A stretch of 5,044 bases of DNA, taken from assembly GCA_035997675.1 (NCBI GenBank), contig DASYIJ010000285.1, positions 1 to 5,044 on the forward strand, read 5' to 3'. Origin of the DNA: JALYZC01 sp035997675 (GTDB lineage: Bacteria > Actinomycetota > Thermoleophilia > Solirubrobacterales > Solirubrobacteraceae). A model generated the notes under the pieces. That model saw nothing but the letters and a program-made list of their open reading frames with translations. It had not been told where the DNA came from and made no database searches. This document shows, piece by piece, positions 1-5,044 of the stretch. Position numbers and translations under genes: made by a program. The stretch's first letter is position 1. Each line of letters opens with the position of its first letter.

Positions 1-489
1 GCACTTCCAGGCGCGGCCGTCGTCCTCGCGGCGATCGATCACGCCGAAGGGGCAGGCGCTGACGCAGTAGCCGCAGCCGTTGCACACGTCCTCCTGGACG
101 ACCACCGTGCCGAACTCGGTACGGAACAGCGCGCCGGTCGGGCACACGTCGAGGCAGGCCGCACTCGTGCAGTGCTTGCACACGTCGCTGGACATCAGCC
201 AGCGCATGCCGCCGTCGCCGTCGGGCTCGACGCCGTCGACGCGCGTCGGCTGTTCGATGAAGGCGACGTGGCGCCAGGTGTCCGCCCCGAGCGCGCCGGT
301 GTTGTCGTAGGACTGGCCGGTGAAGTCCAGGCCGTCCTCGGGCACGTCGTTCCACTCCTTGCAGGCGACCTCGCACGCCTTGCAGCCGATGCACACGCTC
401 GTGTCGGTGAAGAATCCGACCCGGGGCTGGGCCTCCTCGCCGTACGCTCCGGGCCAGGCGTGCGTCTCCAGCTGGAAGAGGTCAGCCAC
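1..489 (-). CDS. Formate dehydrogenase beta subunit, four [4Fe-4S] ferredoxin-type (partial, runs off the window)
   Basis: Electron-transfer subunit that passes electrons from the catalytic subunit's proximal [4Fe-4S] cluster towards a membrane or soluble acceptor. The 163 visible residues begin V(M)ADLFQLETHAWPG. They show cysteine motifs of the FdnH/FdoH/HybA family in order: CIGCKACEVAC (residues 33-43), CKHC...CLDVCP (104-117) and CNGCGYCVSACP (136-147). The last visible residue is Cys163 in WKC, where the family's fourth motif (KCTLC) begins. Family members are about 250-300 residues, so roughly half is present. The GTG start at 489 lies inside the end of the catalytic gene, overlapping it by 8 bp, and is preceded by GAGGAG with a 7-nt spacer. 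This indicates translational coupling and a 1:1 complex. No ATG lies nearby in frame, so ATG-only calling would miss this gene. Whether the subunit has the C-terminal membrane helix of FdnH cannot be seen. Family assignment is firm; the electron acceptor is unknown. Confidence 0.95.
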   Translation of the reverse strand, partial: MADLFQLETHAWPGAYGEEAQPRVGFFTDTSVCIGCKACEVACKEWNDVPEDGLDFTGQSYDNTGALGADTWRHVAFIEQPTRVDGVEPDGDGGMRWLMSSDVCKHCTSAACLDVCPTGALFRTEFGTVVVQEDVCNGCGYCVSACPFGVIDRREDDGRAWKC

Positions 490-3400
490 CGCGGTACTCC
501 TCCACCAGCGCGCGCGCCGCCGGTCCCCGCGGGCGCCGCCCGGCGCGGACGTCGCACGTCGCGGCCTTGTACTCGCCGATGAACACGTTCGGGTCCATCG
601 CCACGCCCAGCAGGTCGTTGGCCGAATCCCCGGTCACGTAACCGACCGGCCCCCAGTGGTAGGGCAGGCCCACCTGGTGCACGACGCGCCCGTCCACGCG
701 CAGGGCCGGGATCCGCTCGGTGACGAGGACGCGCGCCTCGACGGCCGCGCGCGCCGTGACGATCGTCGCCCACCCCCCGTTCTCGAGCCCGCGCTCGGCG
801 GCCAGCGCGGGTGACACCTCACAAAAGAATTCGGGTTGGAGCTCGGACAGGTGGGGCAGGGTGCGCGACATCGCACCGGCCGTGTGGTGCTCGGTCAGCC
901 GGTAGGTGGTGAAGACGTACGGGAAGCGCCCGTCCTCGCGGTTGTAGGGGTTCTCGGGCCGGTCGAGCCGCGTGCGCGCCGGATTGGATCGGTGCGCGTA
1001 CAGCGGATTGTCGACCGGGGACTCGTGCGGCTCGTAGTGCGTGGGAAGCGGGCCGTCCTTGAGACCGTTGGGTGCGAACAGCCAGCCCCGGCCGTCGGCC
1101 TGCATGATGAAGGGCTCGGTGCCGGCGATCGCGTCCGGGCCGGACGCGTCGTCGGGCGGCACGTAGTCGGGTGGCTTGTCGGCGATGAAGTCGGGCACGT
1201 CGTCCCCCGTCCATCGGCCGGCCTCGGAATCCCACCACACGAGGCGCTTGCGTTCGGACCACGGCCTGCCCTCCGGATCGGCGGATGCGCGGTTGTAGAG
1301 GATGCGGCGGTTCATCGGCCACGCCCACGCCCATTCGGGCGCGACCCAGCTCTGCTCGCGACCGGGCTTGCGGCGGGCGGTCTGGTTGACGCCCTCGGCG
1401 AAGCAGCCCGCGTAGATCCAGCAGCCGCACCGCGTGGAGCCGTCGCCGCGGAGCGGGAGGTAATCGGGCAGGTGGTTCCCGTCGGCGTCGAAGCCCCCGA
1501 TCTCGGCGAGCACGGCCGCGGCGCTGGGCTCCTCGATCGGACCCTCGGTCGGGTAGTCCCACGCGAGGTCGAGGATCGCGCGGTCCCTCGGCTCCTCCGA
1601 TCCCGCCAGCCTGTCCCGGATCCGAAGGGTCAGGTGGTGCATGAACCACAACTCCGAGCGCGCGTCGCCCGGGGGGTCGACGGCCTTGTGGTGCCACTGC
1701 AGCAGGCGCTGGGTGTTGGTGAACGTGCCGTCCTTCTCGGTGTGCGTGGCGGCCGGCATGAGGAAGACCTCGGTGCCGATGTCCTCGGCGCGCAGCTCGC
1801 CGGACTCGATCTCCGGGCCGGTGCGCCAGAAAGCGGCGGTCTCGATCTCGACGAAGTCCCGGACGACAAGCCATCGCAGCTTCGCCAGGCCGAGCCGCTG
1901 CATGCGCCCGTTGGCCGAACCGACGGCGGGGTTCTCCCCCATCACGAAGTACCCCTCGACCTTGCCGTCGTTCATGTCGGACACCGTGGCGTAGTGGGAG
2001 TGGTCCCCGGAGATCCGCGGGAGATGCCCGAAGCAGAACTCGTTCTCCTCGCGGGCGGCGTCCCCCCACCACGCCTTCAGCAGCGAGACGATGTAGTCGC
2101 GGGTCTTCCCCCAGTAGCCGGCGGGCGGCGTGTTGCGCTCCACATAGCCCTCGAGCGTCGGATCCTCGTAGGTCCCCGGCATCGGCAGGTAGCCGGGCAG
2201 GATGTTGAACAGGGTCGGGATGTCCGTCGAGCCCTGGATGGACGCGTGGCCGCGCAGAGCCAGGATCCCGCCGCCGGGGCGGCCCATGTTCCCGAGCAGC
2301 AGCTGCACGATGGCCGCCGCCCGGATGTACTGGACCCCGACCGTGTGCTGGGTCCACCCGACGGCGTAGGCGAAGGCCGCCGTGCGGTCGCGCCCCGAGT
2401 TCTCGCACAGCGCCTCGGCGACCTCGAGGAAGGTCTCGCGGGGGACGCCGCAAACGCGCTCGACCATCTCCGGCGTGTAGCGGGCGAAGTGGCGCTTGAG
2501 GATCTGGAAGACGCAGCGCGGGTCCTCGAGCGTGGGGTCCTCCTCGGGCCGCGCGTGCTCCTGCGCTCCCCCGTGCGCGCCGTGCGCCTGCTCGCCCGTG
2601 CGCGTGGGACCCTGCCCGGTGAGGTCCATGCCCTTGTACTGCCAGGTCCTGACGTCGTAGCTGCCCGTCGCCGGGTCATAGCCCGAGAACAGCCCGTCGA
2701 GGTCCTCCGTGTCGCGGAAGTCCTCGGACACGATCGTGCTCGCGTTCGTGTAGGCCTGCACGTACTCCCGGAACTCCCGGCCGTTCTGCAGGATGTGGTT
2801 GGCGATCGCACCGAGGAACGCGATGTCGCTGCCGGCGCGCAGCGCGATGTGCCGGTCGGCGAGCGCGCTCGTGCGGGTGAACCGAGGATCGACGTGGAAG
2901 ACCTTTGCCCCGCGCGCCTTGGCCTCCACCACCCATTGGAACCCGACGGGATGGCATTCGGCCATGTTCGACCCCATGATCACGATGCAGTCGCTGTTCT
3001 GGAGGTCCTGCTGGAAATCGGTGGCGCCGCCGCGCCCGAACGAGGTCCCCAGACCGGGGACCGTCGAGCTGTGTCATATGCGGGCCTGGTTCTCGATCTG
3101 GATCGCGCCCATGGCCGTGAAGGACTTCTTGATCAGGTAGTTCTCCTCGTTGTCGAGCGTGGCGCCGCCGAGGTGCGCGAAGCCGCGGGTCCGGTTCACC
3201 GCCACGCCGCGGTCGTCGGTCTCCTCCCACGTCCGGTCGCGGGTCTCGATCACGCGGTCCGCGATCATGTCCATCGCCTCGTCGAGGTCGAGGTCCCGCC
3301 ACTCGGTGGCGTGCGGAGCGCGATAGCGGACCTTCGTGAGCCGGCCCGGATTCGTGACCAGCTGCTTGGTGGCGGAGCCCTTGGGACACAGCCGTCCCCG

Positions 3401-3643
3401 GGAGATCGGGCTGTCGGGGTCCCCCTCTATCTGGACGATGCGCTCGTCCTTGACGTACACGCGCTGGCCGCAGCCAACCGCGCAGTACGGGCACACCGAC
3501 GCGACCACCCGGTCGGCGGTCGCGGTCCGGGGCTGAAGCTCCTCCGTTCGACGCGAACGCGCCGCCCGGCCGAGGCCCAGCGGGTCCCCTTGGCGCAGCT
3601 GCCGCAGCAGCGGCCACCGGTTCAGCGCTCCGTCGCCCGCCAT
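482..3643 (-). CDS. fdhA: Formate dehydrogenase catalytic (alpha) subunit, selenocysteine-containing, molybdopterin family
   Basis: Oxidises formate to CO2 (or the reverse) at a Mo or W bis-pyranopterin guanine dinucleotide centre. The reading frame is continuous over 1053 residues if the TGA at 3076-3074 is read as Sec190. The N-terminal [4Fe-4S] site uses Cys51, Cys54, Cys58 and Cys86 (CPYCAVGCG...RGRLCPKG). The active site is NQARI-U-H with Sec190 and His191, then a glycine-rich FGRGG segment. Arg464 in LRGHASIQG matches the conserved active-site arginine. The C-terminal dinucleotide-binding domain covers about 907-1035. The sequence aligns by eye with E. coli FdnG/FdoG throughout (MAECHPVGFQW, DPRFTRTSALAD, GWTQHTVGVQYIR, RRILYNRASADP). 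Unlike FdnG it has no twin-arginine signal: the N-terminus is MAGDGALNRWPLLRQL, an actinobacterial-type leader-less start, so the enzyme should be cytoplasmic. A His/Gly/Gln/Glu-rich insertion sits at 341-369. The ATG lies 9 bp after the fdhD stop with no clear Shine-Dalgarno, so translation is probably coupled. The gene also ends in TGA. The symbol is generic; fdnG/fdoG-like would also do. Confidence 0.96.
497..502 (-). promoter_or_regulatory. Ribosome binding site for the FDH beta subunit
   Basis: GAGGAG on the minus strand ends 7 nt before the GTG at 489 and lies within the last codons of the catalytic gene (E-E of the EEYRGG C-terminus). It decides the beta-subunit start and supports termination-reinitiation at the overlapping stop. 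Confidence 0.7.
3044..3062 (-). promoter_or_regulatory. Bacterial SECIS element (hairpin after the Sec UGA)
   Basis: On the minus strand a perfect 7-bp stem, GGUCCCC pairing with GGGGACC, closes a five-base loop GGUCU. The stem begins 11 nt after the UGA (3073-3063 lie between), the same spacing as in E. coli fdhF, where SelB reads a loop containing GGUCU. The flanking CGA and UCG could extend the stem past a small internal bulge. The hairpin is coding sequence (V-P-G-L-G-T), so protein and RNA constraints overlap here. Confidence 0.9.
3074..3076 (-). other. In-frame UGA recoded as selenocysteine (Sec190)
   Basis: TGA stands exactly where FDH catalytic subunits carry Sec or Cys: ...ENQARI-U-HSSTVPG. 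Both flanks stay in one frame with no other stop, and the downstream protein continues without the loss of a residue expected from the family. Decoding needs SelB, tRNA-Sec and the hairpin that follows; the host must carry selABC/selD elsewhere. Confidence 0.95.
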
Positions 3644-3652
3644 GGACGCCGT

Positions 3653-4432
3653 CTACCCGCGCGGGGGCCCGTCAGACACCCGCTCGGGCCCCGAGTAGAC
3701 GTTCACCGTCCGCCCGCGCGCGAAGCCCGCGAGGGTCAGGCCGCGGTCGGCCGCCAGCGCGACGGCGAGCGACGTCGGCGCCCCGACGCCGACCAGGACC
3801 GGCACGCCGGCCACGGCGGCCTTCTGGACCAGTTCGAAGGACAGGCGTCCGGACACGCACAGGAGGTGGTAGGCCAGCGGCATCATCCCGTCCAGCAGCG
3901 CGCGGCCGACGACCTTGTCCATGGCGTTGTGGCGGCCCACGTCCTCGCGCGCGACGACGAGCGTGCCGGCCGCGTCGAAGAGCCCCGTCGCGTGCAGCCC
4001 GCCGGTGCGCGCGAACTCCGGCTGGCGCAGGCGGTCGGGCAGCACGGCCAGCAGCTCGCGCGTCACGGTCGGGCCCGCCGGGGCGCGCGGTGCCGCCACG
4101 GCCACCTCCTCCAGCGCGCCCTTGCCGCACACGCCGCAGGACGACGTGGTGTAGAAGCGCCGCGGGCCCGGGTCGCGAAGCAGCGGGCCGGCCACGTCGA
4201 CCCGGTTCGCCGCCAGGTCGGGGTCCGGGCGGAAGGACGGCGGGCCGTCGAGCAGGCCCTCGCCGTACAGGAAGCCCGCCGACAATTCCTCGTCATGGCC
4301 GGGCGTGCGCATCGTGACGGCGAGCGGCTCGCCATCGACGCGAATCTCGAGCGGCTCCTCCACGGCCACCTCATCGCGCACGCCGTCGCGCTCCACCACG
4401 GCATGCATTCCGTGAAGCTCCACCGCGCTCAC
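3653..4432 (-). CDS. fdhD: Formate dehydrogenase accessory sulfurtransferase FdhD
   Basis: Transfers sulfur from a cysteine desulfurase (IscS in E. coli) to the molybdenum cofactor of FDH, giving the sulfido ligand needed for activity. The 259-residue product has the usual family length and motifs: AVEEPLEIRV near the start (24-32), HDEELSAGFLYGEG (46-59), the sulfur-carrying TTSSCGVCGKGA with Cys99 and Cys102, EDVGRHNAMDKVVG (163-176), VSGRLSFELVQKA (193-205), and NVYSGPERV near the end. It is the first gene of the FDH operon, 9 bp upstream of the catalytic gene, which fits its role as a dedicated maturation factor. The start is uncertain. GTG at 4432 has no Shine-Dalgarno but lies 7 nt after a TATACC box, suggesting a leaderless message. 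An in-frame ATG at 4408 (251 residues) is preceded by GGTGGAG at a workable distance. Function is secure; the start is not. Confidence 0.96.
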   Translation of the reverse strand: MSAVELHGMHAVVERDGVRDEVAVEEPLEIRVDGEPLAVTMRTPGHDEELSAGFLYGEGLLDGPPSFRPDPDLAANRVDVAGPLLRDPGPRRFYTTSSCGVCGKGALEEVAVAAPRAPAGPTVTRELLAVLPDRLRQPEFARTGGLHATGLFDAAGTLVVAREDVGRHNAMDKVVGRALLDGMMPLAYHLLCVSGRLSFELVQKAAVAGVPVLVGVGAPTSLAVALAADRGLTLAGFARGRTVNVYSGPERVSDGPPRG

Positions 4433-4438
4433 GCAGGA

Positions 4439-4444
4439 GGTATA
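4439..4444 (-). promoter_or_regulatory. Possible -10 box for leaderless fdhD transcription
   Basis: TATACC on the minus strand ends so that a start 7 nt downstream falls on the G of the GTG codon at 4432. No good TTGACA-like -35 sits 16-18 bp upstream; that position lies inside the heptamer array. Leaderless genes with weak -35 boxes are common in Actinobacteria. This is suggestive only. Confidence 0.4.
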
Positions 4445-4450
4445 CCCGCA

Positions 4451-4516
4451 AGTCGCTAGTCGCTAGTCGCTGGTCGCGACTCGCTAGTTGTCAGTTGTCA
4501 GTTGTCAGTTGTCAGT
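4451..4516. repeat. Compound heptamer tandem array, two unit families in one register
   Basis: Nine consecutive 7-bp units fill 4451-4513 without a phase break: AGTCGCT three times, the variants GGTCGCG and ACTCGCT, then AGTTGTC four times, ending in a partial AGT. The block is noncoding, lies between divergent genes and is less GC-rich than its surroundings. It resembles the short tandem heptamer repeats (STRR) known mainly from cyanobacterial intergenic regions. Its function is unknown; it may be a neutral slippage product, a spacer between promoters or a protein-binding array. Confidence 0.9.
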
Positions 4517-4534
4517 GCGAGGGTCGGGCCTGGT

Positions 4535-4570
4535 CTGAGAACTGAGAACTGAGAACTGAGACTGAGAACT
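4535..4570. repeat. Second heptamer array, inverted relative to the first
   Basis: Units of CTGAGAA start at 4535, 4542, 4549 and 4562, with one 6-bp unit (CTGAGA) at 4556 that has lost an A, and a final partial CT. Read on the minus strand the unit is AGTTCTC, one base different from the AGTTGTC unit of the neighbouring array. The two arrays therefore form an imperfect inverted repeat around an 18-bp GC-rich centre (4517-4534), with one G-G mismatch per heptamer if folded. Confidence 0.88.
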
Positions 4571-4582
4571 CGGCGGTTGCCG

Positions 4583-4605
4583 CTGCCTATGCAATGCTTA
4601 GGCAG
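4583..4605. promoter_or_regulatory. 23-bp near-perfect dyad at the regulator start, probable operator
   Basis: The half-sites CTGCCTA and TAGGCAG flank an inner GCA-A-TGC, with one T-T mismatch on each side of it. Twenty of the 22 non-central positions are symmetric around the A at 4594. The dyad ends one base before the ATG at 4606 and covers the alternative ATG at 4594. It has no following T-run, so it is not a terminator. Its place between the divergent genes suggests an operator, possibly autoregulatory for the TOBE protein. It does not match the E. coli ModE site as I know it. Confidence 0.65.
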
Positions 4606-5019
4606 ATGCCCGCCGCGCCCTCCGCCGCCTCCGCCGCTTCTCTCAGCCTTGGCGAAGCCGCGCGTGCGATTGGCGTGTCCGCCGACACGCTGCGCCGCTG
4701 GGACCGGGCGGGCAAGCTGCGGACCAAGCGCGACGCCGCCAATCGCCGCCGTGTGCCGCGCAGCGAGGTGGAGCGGCTGGCCGGTGGGCCGCGGCGTGCC
4801 CCGGCCGGGGCCGCGCTGTCCGCCCGCAACCGGTTTCCCGGGGTCGTGCGCTCCGTCGAGAGCGACGGCGTCATGGCGCTGGTGGAGATCGAAGCCGGTC
4901 CGCACCGGATCACGGCCGCGGTCACGCGCGATGCGGTGCGCGAGCTCGGACTGGCCCCCGGCGTGCCGGCGACGGCGGCGGTGAAGGCCACCTCGGTGAT
5001 GGTGGAGCGCGACGCTTGA
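4594..5019 (+). CDS. MerR/BldC-like helix-turn-helix protein with a C-terminal TOBE (Mop) molybdate-binding domain
   Basis: Probable molybdate- or tungstate-responsive DNA-binding regulator. After a short Ala/Ser-rich start, residues 18-63 form an excisionase/MerR-type winged helix: SLGEAARAIGVSADTLRRW (helix-turn-helix), DRAGKL, then a wing of basic residues and VPRSEVERLA. A short linker leads to a single TOBE/Mop domain at about 76-139: SARNRFPGVVRSVESDGVMA, VEIEAGPHRITAAVT, LGLAPGVPATAAVKATSVMV. Such HTH-TOBE proteins are known next to modABC genes in Actinobacteria. Single TOBE domains oligomerise to bind molybdate between subunits, so a multimer is expected. The start could be ATG 4594 (141 residues) or ATG 4606 (137 residues). 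Neither has a good Shine-Dalgarno, and the second lies right after the dyad. The divergent FDH operon is a natural target because its enzyme needs Mo or W, but no binding is shown here. Domain calls are strong; ligand and target are inferred. Confidence 0.9.
   Translation: MLRQMPAAPSAASAASLSLGEAARAIGVSADTLRRWDRAGKLRTKRDAANRRRVPRSEVERLAGGPRRAPAGAALSARNRFPGVVRSVESDGVMALVEIEAGPHRITAAVTRDAVRELGLAPGVPATAAVKATSVMVERDA
5001..5007 (+). promoter_or_regulatory. Ribosome binding site for the ORF starting at 5016
   Basis: GGTGGAG inside the end of the TOBE gene lies 8 nt before the TTG at 5016, whose TTGA overlaps the TOBE stop codon. The spacing supports a coupled downstream start, though the bases also encode the M-V-E of the protein. 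Confidence 0.4.
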
Positions 5020-5044
5020 GGACGCGGGCCGCCTTCGCCGTCGT
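5016..5044 (+). CDS. Start of a coupled downstream ORF, possibly secreted (partial)
   Basis: A TTG codon overlaps the preceding TGA as TTGA and opens a frame reading (M)RTRAAFAV up to the window edge. Two arginines followed by a hydrophobic run look like the beginning of a signal peptide. In known neighbourhoods of HTH-TOBE regulators the next gene is often modA, the periplasmic or lipoprotein molybdate-binding protein, which would fit. Only nine complete codons are visible, so neither the gene nor its identity can be confirmed. A start further downstream outside the window is equally possible. Confidence 0.35.

Noticed and set aside
3074..3076. Nonsense mutation or frameshift making the catalytic gene a pseudogene
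   Set aside because: The frame is unchanged on both sides, the stop is exactly at the known Sec site, and a correctly spaced SECIS hairpin follows.
4434..4440. CAGGAGG on the plus strand as a strong Shine-Dalgarno sequence
   Set aside because: No start codon or coding frame follows it on the plus strand; it runs into the heptamer repeats. On the minus strand it overlaps the fdhD promoter and start region, so it is probably a coincidence.
836..4459. A 1207-codon open frame on the plus strand antisense to fdhD and most of the catalytic gene
   Set aside because: Its product is a low-complexity mix of Arg, Val, Ala, Gly and Pro with no recognisable domain. It lies opposite two clearly conserved genes, and long antisense frames are expected from strong GC bias at third codon positions.
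4477..4513. TTGACA-like -35 boxes (CTGACA on the minus strand) in the heptamers as the fdhD promoter
   Set aside because: They lie about 45 bp or more from the TATACC box, too far for a 16-18 bp spacer, and they recur only because the unit is repeated.
4451..4570. CRISPR array
   Set aside because: The units are 7 bp with no spacers between them and no cas genes are present. They are simple tandem heptamers.
4583..4605. Rho-independent terminator
   Set aside because: No T-run follows the dyad on either strand, and it abuts a start codon rather than following a gene end.
4498..4905. A 135-codon minus-strand ORF opposite the TOBE regulator
   Set aside because: Its C-terminus is encoded by the heptamer arrays, it shows no domain, and it lies antisense to a protein with two recognisable domains.

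Overview
This is a GC-rich window carrying most of a formate dehydrogenase (FDH) locus on the minus strand and, divergently on the plus strand, a small molybdate-type regulator. The protein features (the N-terminal block of the catalytic subunit running into CPYCAVGCG, and the full-length Sec-type FDH core) resemble the selenocysteine FDHs I know from high-GC Actinobacteriota. A Thermoleophilia/Solirubrobacterales-like or other actinobacterial host is my best guess. This is inferred from protein style, base composition and a probable leaderless start, not from a marker gene.

Layout, read along the minus strand from right to left: fdhD (4432-3653), the sulfurtransferase that activates FDH; then, 9 bp later, the catalytic molybdenum/tungsten subunit (3643-482); then, overlapping it by 8 bp, the four-cluster ferredoxin-like beta subunit (489 to the window edge, incomplete). 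The catalytic subunit is a single gene interrupted by an in-frame TGA at 3076-3074. That codon is read as selenocysteine: the NQARI-U-H context is the FDH active site, and a bacterial SECIS hairpin with a GGUCU loop begins exactly 11 nt after the UGA. A standard gene caller would split this gene into two or misreport it.

Right side, plus strand: a 141-residue (or 137-residue) protein with a BldC/excisionase-like MerR-type helix-turn-helix fused to one TOBE/Mop molybdate-binding domain (4594-5019). An ORF with a TTG start overlaps its stop codon (5016 to the window edge). Its visible N-terminus looks like the start of a signal peptide, which would fit a molybdate-binding ModA protein, but only nine codons are visible.

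The 161-bp divergent intergenic region (4433-4593) is the least ordinary part. It holds nine heptamers in one unbroken 7-bp register (4451-4513) that switch from an AGTCGCT family to an AGTTGTC family. A second array of an almost identical heptamer follows in inverted orientation (4535-4570). Next to these lies a 23-bp near-perfect dyad (4583-4605) at the regulator start, and a TATACC -10-like box placed for leaderless transcription of fdhD from its GTG codon.

Working model: the TOBE protein senses molybdate (or tungstate) and acts on the shared intergenic region, linking metal supply to expression of FdhD and the metal- and selenium-dependent FDH. The gene functions are well supported; the regulatory link is inference.
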